A stretch of 64,000 nucleotides of DNA from Halostella salina (GCF_003675855.1 NZ_RCIH01000008.1:124001-188000); one strand, 5' to 3'; positions 49,514-60,614 are shown, numbered from the stretch's first letter. Translations and numbers: made by a program. The notes: a model not told the origin generated them from the sequence alone.

Positions 49514-50743
49514 GTGACCGAGTCGACCGACGACGGCACGGATGCGGGATCGATACGCTCGCGGAGCACACGGGCCCGGTGGACGCTCGTCGCCGGTGCG
49601 AGCCTGATCTCCGTCGCGCTCGGGGCGTACGAGATCTCGCCGGCCAGCGTCACGCCGCTCGTCCGCGACTCGCTCGGGATCGGCTCCTCGGCCGCCGGGC
49701 TGATCGTCAGCGTGATGTTCGGCACCGCGGTCGTCGCGAGTCTCCCGGTGGGGGCAGTGCTTGACCGGACGAACTCCCGACGCGCAGTTGCGGTCGCCGT
49801 GCTCGTCCTGTTCGTCGCCGGGGTGTGGGGCTGGACGGCCGGCGAACGCGGGTCGTTCGCCTCGGTGCTCGGCTCCAGAGTCCTCGGCGGCGTCGCCTAC
49901 GTCGTCGTCTGGAACGCCGGCATCGACATCGTGAGCGAGGCCGTCGACGGCGCGCGCCGGGCCACCGCCGTCGGCGTGTTCACCGCCAGCGGTCCGGTCG
50001 GCTTCGCGATCGGCCAGAGCACAGCGCCGCTCATCGCCGCCCGCTTCGGGTGGCCCGCCATCTTCCTCGCGTTCAACGGCCTCGCGCTGGTCGGGCTGGC
50101 TGTCTTCTGGCCGACGAGCCGGGGGCTCGGCCGCGTCGGCGGGGACGCGCCGCCATCGCCGGGCGAGTTCGGCGACGTGCTCCGGAGCCGGGCGGTGTGG
50201 ACCGTCGGCCTGCTCGGCTTCCTGGGCTACTCGCTGTACCTGTTCGTCAACAGCTGGGCACCGTCGTACCTCACCGACGTGGTGGGGCTGTCGCTCGGCG
50301 TCAGCGGCCTGCTCGTCGCGGCGTTCCCGGCGGTCGGCGTCCTCGCGCGGGTCAGCAGCGGACTGCTCTCGGACCGGCTGTTCGGCGGGCGACGACGGCC
50401 GGTCGTGCTCGCCTCATTCGTCGTCGCCGCGCCGCTGGTGGCGAGCGTCGTCGCCACACGCTCGGTCGTCGCCCTGCTCGCCGTGTTGCTCGTCGCCGGT
50501 TTCGCCGTCCAGTTGACGCTCGGCCTCTCGTTCGCGTACGTCCGCGAACTCGTCGACCCGCGCGTCGCGGCGACGGCGGTCGCGTTCCAGACGAGCGTCG
50601 GGCTGGCCGGTGCCTTCGCCGCCCCGATCGTCGGCGGCGCGGTGATAGAGCGCGCCGGCTACACGGCGGCGTTTCTGGCCGCCAGCGCGCTGGGCGTCCT
50701 CGGCATCGTCCTCGCCTGGCGAGCGCCCGAACCCGGAGGCTAA
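49514..50743 (+). CDS. Major facilitator superfamily transporter
   Basis: This 409-residue MFS protein has twelve hydrophobic helices and the loop 2-3 signature GAVLDRTNSRRAVAV (residues about 80-94). The GTG at 49514 is chosen; a TTG 27 nt earlier is unlikely. The substrate cannot be predicted. The family also includes nitrate/nitrite, sugar phosphate and drug carriers. No operon partners are evident. Confidence 0.86.
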   Translation: MTESTDDGTDAGSIRSRSTRARWTLVAGASLISVALGAYEISPASVTPLVRDSLGIGSSAAGLIVSVMFGTAVVASLPVGAVLDRTNSRRAVAVAVLVLFVAGVWGWTAGERGSFASVLGSRVLGGVAYVVVWNAGIDIVSEAVDGARRATAVGVFTASGPVGFAIGQSTAPLIAARFGWPAIFLAFNGLALVGLAVFWPTSRGLGRVGGDAPPSPGEFGDVLRSRAVWTVGLLGFLGYSLYLFVNSWAPSYLTDVVGLSLGVSGLLVAAFPAVGVLARVSSGLLSDRLFGGRRRPVVLASFVVAAPLVASVVATRSVVALLAVLLVAGFAVQLTLGLSFAYVRELVDPRVAATAVAFQTSVGLAGAFAAPIVGGAVIERAGYTAAFLAASALGVLGIVLAWRAPEPGG

Positions 50744-50970
50744 CCACAATTCTCAGCCGGTCTGACAGGCCGACCTGTTTACTCACCAGTTATTACTCCC
50801 CACCGCGCCTACTCGGCTACGCCGCAGCGGCACCCCACCAGCTGATCTGTCATCCGGACGTGGCCGGGACTCCCACCCCCGCCCATCTCGATACCTGACG
50901 GCGAGTTCTTCCAGTGAAAACCAGGCGCGTCGGAGAGCCGCCGGAGAGCGGTACCTCCGTCGCCGGCGGA
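50744..50970. other. Intergenic region between convergent genes
   Basis: About 230 bp with no gene of normal composition, between the MFS gene and the copA 3' region. It includes a short AT-rich stretch (50779-50797) suited to transcription termination. The copA tail copy follows it. Confidence 0.4.
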
Positions 50971-51021
50971 TCAGCGAAGGCCGCCGAGCAGTCCGTAGTC
51001 GTGGTCGGGCGTGTACCGCCG
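50971..51021 (-). pseudogene. Decayed copy of the copA 3' end
   Basis: Immediately downstream of the copA stop, the minus strand encodes RRYTPDHDYGLLGGLR followed by TGA. The real copA ends [14 protein letters not shown]. The DNA agrees over most of the first 27 bases of this block. Upstream of it an in-frame stop interrupts the frame, so it is not expressed as a protein. It looks like the residue of a second copA or of a recombination between two copies. Confidence 0.6.
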
Positions 51022-51045
51022 TCTGACGAATCAGACGAGGTACAC
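51011..51045. terminator. Nested inverted repeat downstream of copA
   Basis: GTGTACC (51011-51017) pairs with GGTACAC (51039-51045). Inside it, GTCTGA (51021-51026) pairs with TCAGAC (51031-51036) around a CGAA loop. The resulting stem lies 12 nt past the copA stop and partly overlaps the tail copy. It may stabilise or terminate copA mRNA. Confidence 0.4.
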
Positions 51046-51056
51046 GCGGCCCCGGA

Positions 51057-53681
51057 TTACCGCCACAGCGGACGGTAATCCTCGTCCGGCGTGTACCGCC
51101 GGAACAGCAGGCTGTTCGACAGCACCGACACCGAGGAGAACGCCATCGCCCCGGCGGCGAGCACCGGCTGGAGCAGGCCGAGCGATGCGAGGGGGATCAT
51201 CGCCGTGTTGTACCCCAGCGCCCACACGAGGTTCTGCCTGATCTTCTGGAGCGTCGCGTCGGAGATGCGGATCGCTTTCACCACGTCCAGCGGGTCGTCG
51301 CGCATCAGCGTCACGTCGGCCGCCTCGATGGCCACGTCGGTGCCGGAGCCGATGGCCGTCCCGACGTATGCGACGGCCAGCGCCGGCGCGTCGTTGACGC
51401 CGTCGCCGACCATCATCGCCCTCCGACCGTCGTTCTGGATGGCCTCGACCGCGTCGGACTTGTCCTCCGGGAGCACCTCCGCGCGGACGTTGTCGGGGTC
51501 GATCCCGACCTGCTCGGCGACGGCGCGGGCGGTTCGCTCGTTGTCGCCGGTGATCAGCATCACGTCGACGCCGCGGGTCTGCAGTTCGCTCACCGCCTCG
51601 GCCGCGCTTTCCTTGACCGTGTCGGCGTTTGCGACAACGCCCACGAGTTCGCCGTCGGCGTCATCGCTTCGCTCCGAACCGGCCAGCGCGACCAGCATCG
51701 CCGTCTTGCCCTCCGATTCGAGGCGCTCCATCGTGTCTTCGGCCGGGGAGGGGTCGACCCCGCTGTCCCGCAGCAGCGTCCGGTTGCCGACGAGTACCTC
51801 GCGCCCGTCGACCGTCGCCCGCACGCCCTGGCCGGGCACGTTCTCGAAGGCGTCGGGGTCGCCAACGTCGATGCCGCGTTCCTCGGCCCCCTCGACGATG
51901 GCGCGTGCGAGCGGGTGTTCGCTCCCGCGCTCCGCCGTCGCCGCGAGCCGAAGCAGCTCGTCCTCCGAGAGCCGGTCGCGGCCGGTCAGCTGTCCGCCGT
52001 CGGCCGCGGCGTCACCGCCGTCAGCCCGCTGGGGGTCCGGCCCGTCGTCGAGAACGACCACGTCGGTCAGCTCCATCTCGCCCTCGGTCAGCGTGCCGGT
52101 CTTGTCGAAGACGACGGTGTCGACGTCCTTCGCGCGCTCCAGCACGTCGCCGCCCTTGAACAGGACGCCGTTCCCCGCGCCGATGGTGGTCCCGACCATC
52201 GTCGCGGCCGGCGTCGCCAGCCCGAGCGCGCAGGGACAGGCGATCAGGACCGAGGAGGCGAACACGACGACGGCGAACTCGAAGGTCGTCACTGTCCCGC
52301 CGGCGACCGCCGGGCCGCCGGCCACGAGCCCCCACAGCGGGATCCAGTCGACGAGTCCGGCCAGCGCTTCGGGGGCGGCGAACCAGACCAGCCCCCAGAG
52401 GAGCGCGTTCGCGATGACCGCGGGGACGAAGTACGCGGAGATGCGGTCGGCGAGGTTCTGGATGTCCGGCTGGCGGGACTGGGCCTCCTTGACCGTGCGG
52501 ACGATCTGCTGGAGCGCGGTGTCCTCGCCGACCTTCGTCGCCTCGACGACGAGGACGCCGTTCTCGTTGATGGTTGAGCCGACCACCTCGTCGCCCTCGC
52601 TCTTCTCGACGGGGACGGACTCGCCGGTGACCATCGACTCGTCGACCGCGGACTGGCCGTCGACGACGACGCCGTCCGTGGGGATCCGTTCGCCCGGCCG
52701 GACCTTCATCCGGTCGCCGACTTCGACGTCCTCAAGCGGGATTTCCTCCTCGGTGCCGTCGTCGTCGACGACGGTGGCCGTGTCGGCCTCCATCTCCAGC
52801 AGCGTCCGCAGGGCCTCGCCGGCCTGCCCCTTGGAGCGCGCCTCGAGGTAGTTACCGAGCGTGATGAACACGAGGATGAGCGCCGCCGTGTCGAAGTACA
52901 GCCCGCCGGCGATGAGATCGGCGAGCACCGCGACGGAGTAGACGTACGCCGTCGTCGACCCGAGCGCGATGAGTACGTCCATGTTGGCGCGGCCGTTCTT
53001 CACGAGCGCCTTGTAGGAGTTCCTGTAGAACGGCCACCCGAGGACGACCTGTACGGGCGTCGCGAGCGCGAACGCGACCCAGCCGGTCGACAGGCCGAAG
53101 AGTTCGTCGCCGACGAGACCAAGCTCCAGCAGGTGGTCGACCATGAACAGCAGCAACGGGGCCGACAGCGCCGCGCCGAACAGGGTGAGCCGTTGCTGCT
53201 TGCGGATCTCCCCCTCGCGGGCGGCGTCGCGGGCGTCGCCGTCGGCGTCGTCATCGCCCCCCTCCCGGACCGGCGAGTAGCCGGCGTCCTCGATTGCGTC
53301 GTACATCGCCTCGCGCGAGGCGTCGGCGGGGTTGTAGGTGACCTGCGCCTCGTCGGTCGCGTAGTTCACCTCGGCGTCGACGACGCCGGGGACGGCTTCG
53401 AGCGCCTCCTCGTTGGTGTCGGCGCAGTTCGCACACGTCATATCGGAGATGGCGACCGTCGTCGTCTCGGAGACGACGCCGTAGCCGGCCGCGTCGACGG
53501 CGTCGTAGATCTCACGAAGCGATACCTCGTCGGGGTCGTACTCGACGGAGCCCTCGTCGGTGGCGTAGTTGACGTTCGCCTCCGTCACCCCGTCGAGCGA
53601 CGCCAGGGCGTCCCCAACCGTCTCCGAACAGTTGGCACAGGACATCCCCGTGATGTCGAGGTGTGCAGTTCGTGATTCCAT
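51057..53681 (-). CDS. copA: Copper-exporting P1B-type ATPase with two N-terminal HMA domains
   Basis: This 874-residue ATPase has two heavy-metal-binding domains ([11 protein letters not shown] near residue 13; [11 protein letters not shown] near residue 80), eight membrane helices and the ion-path CPC ([12 protein letters not shown]). It also has TGES in the actuator, DKTGTLT for phosphorylation, SEHPLA and [11 protein letters not shown]. It exports Cu+ (or Ag+) from the cytoplasm. Start: the ATG for MESRTAHLD; the upstream frame is not conserved. It is 114 bp downstream of the Lrp-TRASH regulator on the same strand. A decayed second copy of its last codons follows the stop. Confidence 0.93.
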   Translation of the reverse strand: MESRTAHLDITGMSCANCSETVGDALASLDGVTEANVNYATDEGSVEYDPDEVSLREIYDAVDAAGYGVVSETTTVAISDMTCANCADTNEEALEAVPGVVDAEVNYATDEAQVTYNPADASREAMYDAIEDAGYSPVREGGDDDADGDARDAAREGEIRKQQRLTLFGAALSAPLLLFMVDHLLELGLVGDELFGLSTGWVAFALATPVQVVLGWPFYRNSYKALVKNGRANMDVLIALGSTTAYVYSVAVLADLIAGGLYFDTAALILVFITLGNYLEARSKGQAGEALRTLLEMEADTATVVDDDGTEEEIPLEDVEVGDRMKVRPGERIPTDGVVVDGQSAVDESMVTGESVPVEKSEGDEVVGSTINENGVLVVEATKVGEDTALQQIVRTVKEAQSRQPDIQNLADRISAYFVPAVIANALLWGLVWFAAPEALAGLVDWIPLWGLVAGGPAVAGGTVTTFEFAVVVFASSVLIACPCALGLATPAATMVGTTIGAGNGVLFKGGDVLERAKDVDTVVFDKTGTLTEGEMELTDVVVLDDGPDPQRADGGDAAADGGQLTGRDRLSEDELLRLAATAERGSEHPLARAIVEGAEERGIDVGDPDAFENVPGQGVRATVDGREVLVGNRTLLRDSGVDPSPAEDTMERLESEGKTAMLVALAGSERSDDADGELVGVVANADTVKESAAEAVSELQTRGVDVMLITGDNERTARAVAEQVGIDPDNVRAEVLPEDKSDAVEAIQNDGRRAMMVGDGVNDAPALAVAYVGTAIGSGTDVAIEAADVTLMRDDPLDVVKAIRISDATLQKIRQNLVWALGYNTAMIPLASLGLLQPVLAAGAMAFSSVSVLSNSLLFRRYTPDEDYRPLWR

Positions 53682-53794
53682 CTTGTGTTGAAGTACGGGG
53701 TCCACACTTACCGCGTTTGCTGCTTCGGATCGAATCTCCGCGCCGCGGCAGATCTTGGGATCCAAAGCTCGGCACGGACAGCGGCCCGCCGCCG

Positions 53795-54385
53795 TTACGT
53801 TCCCTCTTCGATCCGACGGTACTGTTCCTCGAACTGGCTCCGGCAGGATGGGCAACAGAAGTGATAGACGCCCCCGTCTATCCGGGCCGATTCGCCCTCG
53901 CTGTCAACCGTGTTCCCGCACTCGGCACAGGTGATCGCGAACTCGGTGCCGTCCAGCGACGGCGTCCACTCCAGATCGTCGACGAGCGTCACCGAGTACT
54001 CGGCCGACTGCACGTCACCGAGCAGGCCGTCGACCCACTGCCGAACGGCTCCACCCTCGGTCCGGCCGTAGAACCAGACCTCGCCCTCGGCCGTGACGAA
54101 GAGGTGTTCGACGCCGTCGGCCCCGCTGACCCGCGACCGGACCGCCTCGGCGTCAGCCGACCGACACTCCACCTGCACGAACACCGGGACGCCGGCTTGC
54201 AGTTCGCCCCGGTCGACGTTGACGGTGAAGTTCGTGATGATGCCGGCCTCCTGAAGCCGGGTGACGCGGTCCGAGACGGCCGGGCCGGAGAGGCCGACCT
54301 GCTCGCCGATGTCGCTGAACGGCCGGCGTGCGTCCTCCGCGAGGAGCGTGAGGATCTCCATGTCGGTCTCGTCGAGGTCGCGCAT
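53795..54385 (-). CDS. Lrp-TRASH copper-responsive regulator
   Basis: This 196-residue protein has an AsnC-type winged helix ([27 protein letters not shown], residues 3-29). A ligand-like domain follows, then a C-terminal TRASH metal-binding module (CAECGNTVD ... [17 protein letters not shown]). In Halobacterium the homologue of this architecture (VNG1179C) regulates the copper ATPase gene. Its position immediately upstream of copA fits activation of that gene by copper through the Cys residues. Confidence 0.9.
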   Translation of the reverse strand: MRDLDETDMEILTLLAEDARRPFSDIGEQVGLSGPAVSDRVTRLQEAGIITNFTVNVDRGELQAGVPVFVQVECRSADAEAVRSRVSGADGVEHLFVTAEGEVWFYGRTEGGAVRQWVDGLLGDVQSAEYSVTLVDDLEWTPSLDGTEFAITCAECGNTVDSEGESARIDGGVYHFCCPSCRSQFEEQYRRIEEGT

Positions 54386-54551
54386 ACGCCACGTAGCCGC
54401 CCCCGACTACAAGACTGTTTCCCGTGGTGCTTTCGAACGGCAACCAGAACGGGTTCTGTCCTTTCGATGCAAAAGCAGAGGCGCGTCGACACTGTGTCGA
54501 ACCGGCGAGACCTGTTGACTCCGGCGGGCAATCGGTGCCCGAACGCGTGAG

Positions 54552-56504
54552 CTATTCGAACGGCGGGTCACCGTACAGCGCGGATCCGGACGGGCCATCG
54601 CCGGCAAGCGCGTCCGCGCCGCCGACGACGGGCACCGGGAACGTCGAATCGGCGAGGTGGAGCGTCAGGGTCGGCGACGACGGCGGACGCTTCGTGAACG
54701 CTGCGTCGCTGGAGTAGATCATGACCCCGAGACGATGCCCCGCCTGAAAGACGTGGTCCGCCGGGTTCGTCTCGAACGACACGTCGTATCGATCGCCGGG
54801 GACCAGCGGCTCCGACTCGGACCGGGAGTTGCGGTTCAGGAGGTTCATCCAGCCCCGACTGACGATGCGACCGCCCCCGTCCGGCCCGTAGTCGACGAGA
54901 GCCGTACTGAGGAGGGCTGCCTCAGAATCGACCGAGACGGTCACCTGCGGCGATATCGTGCCGCTCACGCGGACCGGGCCGTCCAGCGGCTCCGTCCGGT
55001 AGACGACTCGGCTGTCCGTCGCTTCCTCGCCGGTCAGCGTCGCCGGCGTGACGCTGGAGTCGTCGACGAACCGCTCGGCGGTCCCGGGCTCCGGGCCGTC
55101 CGGTCCGAGCGTCCCGAACGGGTCGCCGGGGCGCGGCCGGAGCGACACCGTCTCGATCCGCGGCGAAGGCCACGCGTCCTCGCCGGCCAGGTCCCCGTCC
55201 GGCGTTTCGACGATAGCCGTCGGCCCGTCCATCACGCCGGTCGACTCCCCTTTCACCCAGTAGTCGAACCAGTCGAGCAACAGGTCCTCCCAGCGCTCCT
55301 CGTACGGGGAGAGTAATCCCGGCTCATCGCCGTGGGACCCCTGGCCGACCCACATCCTGTGCGGAATGTCGTGACGGCGAAGCGCCTCGGCGTACACCGA
55401 CAGCTGGCGGGGACTCATCGTGTGGTCACGGAGGTTGTGCACCAGGAGAACGCTCGCGTCGACGCCCCCGAACTCGGCGACGTACTCGCGGTCCGCCCAG
55501 TAATCGTTGAAGTTCCCGGAGTCCCAGTCGACGCCCTCGGCCATCCGGCGGAGCACGTCGGTACACCGCTGCCTGTTGACGCCGGTCGTCCAGCCGGCAG
55601 CGAACTCGGTCGTGGGGCGCTCGACGATAACGGCACCCTGCGACCGGTTACCCAGATATCGGCTGACCATCCCGGCCTTCGGGACGATCGTTTCGAGGCC
55701 GTCGACGCCGGTCACGACGACGTTGTTCTGGATACTCCCCAGATACGACTGGCCGACCATCCCGGCGCTCCCGGTTGCCCAGTCGGCGGCGACCGACTCG
55801 TCCCCGTCCCGGCTGTCGAACGCCGGCTGGCGGCCGTTCAGCCAGTCGATGGCGGCGACGACGCTTTCCGCTTCCGGTTCGCCACCGAGCGTGTTGCACC
55901 CGGTCGAACGGCCCGTCCCGACCGGGGAAACGTCCACGTAGGCGTACCCCTCGGGCACGAACGTCCGGACGTACGCCCGGCGCACCGCTTCGACCCGCCC
56001 CGCCGCGGCGAACCGTCGGTCTGGCGGGGTAACGCCTGCGTCCTCCCCGGACGCAGTCCCGGACTCGGGGACGTACAGCTCCACCTCACGCGACCCGAAT
56101 GCGTCGTCCGAGGCCTCCGGGGGCGCTACGCCGTCGAGGTCCAGCGCGTCGACCGGCTGGCTGGCGATGTCGTACGGATCCGCGCGGACGACCGCGGGGA
56201 GGGGCTCCGTCGGCGGTTCGGGCCGTACGACGTACACCTCGACCCGGTCCGAGCGGCCGGTGCCGTCAGTGTCGGTCCCGGTCTCGACCCACACGCTCTC
56301 GGTGCGGACCGGTTCGTCGATATCGTACTCGTCGGGGTTGTCTTCGCTTGACGGGGCCGTCTCCGTCGGGGGGACATCCGTAGCGGTCCCTTCAGGGTCA
56401 GTCGATGTGGTCGTACCGTCAGAGAGGGCCGAACAGCCGGCGGTCATCGCACTCAGGGCGGCCAACACCGACCGTCTCCGGAGGGATCGGTCTCCGTCGG
56501 ACAT
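54552..56504 (-). CDS. Secreted Tat-lipoprotein hydrolase of the CocE/NonD (X-Pro dipeptidyl-peptidase) family
   Basis: This 650-residue protein starts with a twin-arginine signal (RRRSVLAALSAMTAG, residues 9-23) and the lipobox TAGC with Cys24, then a Thr/Ser/Pro-rich linker: an exported, lipid-anchored enzyme. The alpha/beta-hydrolase domain has GMVGQSYLGSIQ with the nucleophile Ser, and GQGSHGDEPG with the His. A jelly-roll C-terminal domain follows. Family members hydrolyse X-Pro dipeptides, cocaine or esters; the substrate here is unknown. GTTAA 26-33 nt upstream fits a TATA box. Confidence 0.85.
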   Translation of the reverse strand: MSDGDRSLRRRSVLAALSAMTAGCSALSDGTTTSTDPEGTATDVPPTETAPSSEDNPDEYDIDEPVRTESVWVETGTDTDGTGRSDRVEVYVVRPEPPTEPLPAVVRADPYDIASQPVDALDLDGVAPPEASDDAFGSREVELYVPESGTASGEDAGVTPPDRRFAAAGRVEAVRRAYVRTFVPEGYAYVDVSPVGTGRSTGCNTLGGEPEAESVVAAIDWLNGRQPAFDSRDGDESVAADWATGSAGMVGQSYLGSIQNNVVVTGVDGLETIVPKAGMVSRYLGNRSQGAVIVERPTTEFAAGWTTGVNRQRCTDVLRRMAEGVDWDSGNFNDYWADREYVAEFGGVDASVLLVHNLRDHTMSPRQLSVYAEALRRHDIPHRMWVGQGSHGDEPGLLSPYEERWEDLLLDWFDYWVKGESTGVMDGPTAIVETPDGDLAGEDAWPSPRIETVSLRPRPGDPFGTLGPDGPEPGTAERFVDDSSVTPATLTGEEATDSRVVYRTEPLDGPVRVSGTISPQVTVSVDSEAALLSTALVDYGPDGGGRIVSRGWMNLLNRNSRSESEPLVPGDRYDVSFETNPADHVFQAGHRLGVMIYSSDAAFTKRPPSSPTLTLHLADSTFPVPVVGGADALAGDGPSGSALYGDPPFE

Positions 56505-57115
56505 CGATCTTTCGTTCGGCTGAACGGAAGTTAATCCTCCGGTGGTTCGGGTGGTCCAAACGCGTGGCGACCCCGCCGCAGCGCCCTGGCCTGTCGAGGA
56601 TGCGATGGGTCCGGAATCCGCCGTCGCTTGGCTGGGCGAGGCTGTTCCGTGCAGCGTAGTATCGACGGTGGGCCGGACGCGGTGCGGATCACTTCCCGTC
56701 GCGGTGACGGTCCGTGTTCAGTAATTCCTGGCAAATCGCTGAGGAGATTTATCTTGTAGTTATAATACAATTCTACAGGCACGGATCCGGTACATAGGCG
56801 GGTATCACGGCTCCGTCGACAACCGGAGCCTTTCTTCGGCTTATTTGGCTCTATTCCGTGTTTTAAGTCCGTTATCCAGTGTTTGAGCTTTTATTGGCCC
56901 GAAGGTAGCTTCCGAGCCGCTACACGGTTTCAAACACTCTTTCCAGCAGTATTACCGTTTTTAAACCGGTTGAGGTATCGGTCGGTGAGATCAAGGTCGG
57001 ATGATGAGATAATGCTGCTAAATAGTGGGTCTATTATTCAACTTTGTCCGGCCCTGTAGGCACGCTGACGACCTACGGGAGGCTCACGGTCACCGGTGGC
57101 TCGCCGTCCTGTCAC
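56505..57115. other. Long low-GC intergenic region
   Basis: About 610 bp without a gene. The stretch from about 56720 to 57060 is clearly AT-richer than surrounding DNA (for example TTTATCTTGTAGTTATAATA and TAAATAGTGGGTCTATTATT). It may be an old insertion-sequence remnant or a broad promoter region, but no transposase motif or terminal repeat could be confirmed. Confidence 0.4.
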
Positions 57116-57712
57116 TCAGTCGCGTTCGGCGGGCGGTCGCTGCACGCGCTCGGCGACCGGTTGCTCCAGGGAGAGTTCCATCTCCAGGTCCGAGTGCATT
57201 CGCTCGACCACTTCGAACCCGACGTTCTCGTACACCGTGACGGCGCGGCGGTTCCCTTTCGACACCTCCAGCGTGAGCGCCTCGTGGTCGCGGTCGTCGG
57301 CGTAGGCGACGACCTGTTTCATCAGCTCCGTCCCGATGCCGCGGTCCTGATACTCCTGATGGATGAAGACCACGAACTTCGGGTCGGGGCGGTCGGCCGG
57401 CACGACCGCGACGTGGCCGACGACGCGGTCGCCGTCGAGCGCGACGAGGTTCCAGCCGTTCTCGCGGAGGCGGTCCAGCCACGACTCGATCTGTGGCATC
57501 GTCGCCGGCGGCAGCCCCATCGTTCGGCTGTACGAGTCGATGTCGTCGTACATCGCGACGGCGGCGTCCCGGTCCGAGTCGCGGAAGGGGCGAACGACGA
57601 GCGGCACGCCCTCGCCGTCGGTGAACCGCGGACACCGCGGCGGACAGTACGGCGTCCCCTGGCACTCCGTGTTGTCCCAGGCCGAGCAAGCCCCACCGGT
57701 TCGCGTACCCAT
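57116..57712 (-). CDS. GNAT acetyltransferase with an N-terminal cysteine cluster
   Basis: This 198-residue protein has a GNAT core with QEYQDRGIGTELMKQVVAYA for acetyl-CoA binding (near residues 120-139) and NRRAVTVYENVGFEVVERM. Before the core are four cysteines within residues 9-28 (C9, C17, C24, C28: pattern CX7CX6CX3C), as in a zinc knuckle, which is unusual for this family. The acetyl acceptor is unknown. Confidence 0.8.
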   Translation of the reverse strand: MGTRTGGACSAWDNTECQGTPYCPPRCPRFTDGEGVPLVVRPFRDSDRDAAVAMYDDIDSYSRTMGLPPATMPQIESWLDRLRENGWNLVALDGDRVVGHVAVVPADRPDPKFVVFIHQEYQDRGIGTELMKQVVAYADDRDHEALTLEVSKGNRRAVTVYENVGFEVVERMHSDLEMELSLEQPVAERVQRPPAERD

Positions 57713-57827
57713 GCGAACGTGTTGTTACGTGCCCCCGCTAAACGCTTTGGCGAACGTGTTCGCACCCGAGGGAGTGCGGAGTTTCGCCCGGGAGAACCAT
57801 TATAATCCATGCGGTCGAAGCTGTCGT

Positions 57828-58229
57828 ATGTACGAAATACTGGTCGCGATAGACGACGATGTGGACGGCGCACACGCGCAGGTCGACGCAATCGAGGAAC
57901 TGGTCGACGTCGCCGACGAGGTCGTCGTCCACCTCCTGCACGTGTTCACGGACAACCCCTCCGGCGCGTCGATCATGCAGGTCGAAGCCGCACGCGAGGC
58001 GTCGGAACGGCTGGAGGAACTGGGGGTCGAGGTCCGCGCCGAGGAGACGAGCGGCGACCCGGCGACGCAGGTCCTCGAACGCGCCGAGGTAGAGGACGTG
58101 GACCAGATCTGCGTCGGCGGCCGAAAGCGGTCCCCGACGGGCAAGGCGCTGTTCGGGAGCGTCACGCAGAGCGTGATCCTCGGCACCGAACGCCCGGTGC
58201 TGGTGTGTGGCCGGCGCACGGAGGCGTAG
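57828..58229 (+). CDS. Universal stress protein (UspA)
   Basis: This 133-residue UspA domain opens MYEILVAIDDDVDGAHAQVD and ends with GGRKRSPTGKALFGSVTQSV, in which the nucleotide loop keeps GG..S..G...GS. TATAAT at 57801-57806 is 22-27 nt before the ATG, a good leaderless promoter. It precedes the acyl-CoA gene cluster by about 100 bp on the same strand but has its own promoter. Confidence 0.88.
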   Translation: MYEILVAIDDDVDGAHAQVDAIEELVDVADEVVVHLLHVFTDNPSGASIMQVEAAREASERLEELGVEVRAEETSGDPATQVLERAEVEDVDQICVGGRKRSPTGKALFGSVTQSVILGTERPVLVCGRRTEA

Positions 58230-58331
58230 CCCACGCGCTGCGGCGGTCGGCTACGGCCCGCGGACCGCGGCGCAGCGCCCGTCACGGCGGAGTCGACAGT
58301 ATAATGTGAATGGTTGTGCACTGTCCGATCG

Positions 58332-59215
58332 ATGCGTGTTACCGTACTCGGCGCGGGAACGATGGGTCACGGGATCGCACAGGTCGCCGCGACGGCGGGC
58401 TACGACGTGACGATCCGGGACATCGACGAGGAGATCATCGAGGACGGACTGGCCGCCATCGAGTCGAACCTCCAGGGCGGCGTCGACCGCGACAAGCTGA
58501 CGGCCGACGAGAAGGCGGCGGCGCTCGACCGGATCGACGCGACCACCTCGCTGGAGGAGGCCGTTGACGACGCGGACCTGGTCGTCGAGGCGGTGCCCGA
58601 GGACATGGAGATCAAACAGAGCACGTTCGAGGACGTGGCGGCAGCCGCGCCCGACGATGCCGTGCTCGCCTCGAACACGTCGTCGCTGTCGGTGACCGAG
58701 ATCGCGAGCGTCCTCGACCGCCCCGGTCGCGCGATCGGGCTCCACTTCTTCAACCCGGTCCACATCATGGGACTGGTCGAGATCGTCGTCGCCGAGCAGA
58801 CGGACGAGGAAACCGTCGACGCCGCCACGGAGTTCGTCGAGGCGATCGACAAGGAGCCGGTGACGGTGCGGGATTCGGCCGGCTTCGCCTCCTCCCGGCT
58901 CGGCGTCGCGCTGGGCGTCGAGGCGATCCGGATGCTCGAGGAGGGCGTCGCCAGCCCGCGGGACATCGACGCCGCGATGGAACTCGGCTACAACCATCCG
59001 ATGGGACCCATCGAACTCGGTGACGTGGTCGGGCTGGACGTGCGCCTCGACATTCTGGAGTACCTCCGCGAGGAACTGGGCGAGCGGTTCCGCCCGCCGC
59101 AGTTGCTGAAACAGAAGGTCCGGGCCGGCAAGCTCGGCAAGAAGACCGGCGAGGGGTTCTACGTCTGGGAGGACGGCGAGATCGTCGGCGTCAGCGGCGA
59201 CTGGGGTGACGACGA

Positions 59216-59219
<4 letters not shown>
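58332..59219 (+). CDS. 3-hydroxyacyl-CoA dehydrogenase
   Basis: This 295-residue enzyme has the Rossmann motif VLGAGTMGHGIAQVAA (residues 5-20), ASNTSSLSVTEIA, GLHFFNPVHIMGLVEIV, and the C-terminal helical domain with EGVASPRDIDAAM and NHPMGPIELGDVVGLD. It oxidises 3-hydroxyacyl-CoA to 3-oxoacyl-CoA with NAD. The ATG for MRVTVLG is used. Its stop overlaps the enoyl-CoA hydratase ATG (ATGA). Confidence 0.9.
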
Positions 59220-60030
<811 letters not shown>

Positions 60031-60031
<1 letters not shown>

Positions 60032-60112
60032 TAGTGTTTGCTCTCACTGTTTACCGGTGGTCGACCACACCGTTACCGTCGACCACCGGTAATTGGCGAG
60101 AGCAAACACTAT
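60031..60112. repeat. 82-nt nested inverted repeat between convergent genes
   Basis: The outer arms ATAGTGTTTGCTCTC (60031-60045) and GAGAGCAAACACTAT (60098-60112) match perfectly over 15 nt. The inner arms TACCGGTGGTCGAC (60052-60065) and GTCGACCACCGGTA (60078-60091) match perfectly over 14 nt. They are separated by 6-nt unpaired stretches and a 12-nt loop. It lies between the crotonase gene and the convergent MaoC gene. It may be a two-sided terminator or a miniature transposon. Confidence 0.7.
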
Positions 60113-60143
60113 GAGTCACGCCGGCCAGCCGTAGTCGGCGGTG

Positions 60144-60614
60144 TCAGTCCGCCCCGTTCCGGCGGGCCACCAGTTCGTAGTTCTCCAGCGTCAGCACCGT
60201 CTCGCCGTCGCCGTTGGTCACGGTGATCGACTCGTGGACGACGCCGCTGGTCGCGTCGCTCTCCGAGGGGCGCGTGTCGAGGATCTCGTTCTCGACGTGG
60301 AGTTCGTCGCCCGGCCGCACCGGCGCGTGCCAGCGCACGTCGTCGATGCCGAGCCCGCCCACGACCGCCCGCTGGCTCCGGACGGCGTCGACGAGCAGGC
60401 GGACCGACAGCGAGAGCGTGTGGTAGCCGCTCGCGATGATCCCGTCGAAGCGGCTCTCGGCCGCCGCGTCCGGGTCGGTGTGGATGTCCAGCGGGTCGAA
60501 CTCCGCGGCGAACTCCCGGATATCGGTCTCAGTGACAGTCGTCGCCCCGCAGTCCGTGACGGTGCCCGGTTCCACGTCCTCGAAGTAGACGGTCGCGTCC
60601 GAATCCTCGCTCAT
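60144..60614 (-). CDS. MaoC-family hydratase (tandem copy 1)
   Basis: This 156-residue hotdog protein has a MaoC dehydratase pattern FDPLDIHTDPDAAA with catalytic Asp and His, then IIASGYHTLSLSVRLL and VRPGDELHVENEIL. It should hydrate (R)-enoyl-CoA. It is a close paralogue of the next gene, sharing the IHTDP, IASG and VRPGD cores. It converges with the crotonase gene. Confidence 0.84.
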   Translation of the reverse strand: MSEDSDATVYFEDVEPGTVTDCGATTVTETDIREFAAEFDPLDIHTDPDAAAESRFDGIIASGYHTLSLSVRLLVDAVRSQRAVVGGLGIDDVRWHAPVRPGDELHVENEILDTRPSESDATSGVVHESITVTNGDGETVLTLENYELVARRNGAD

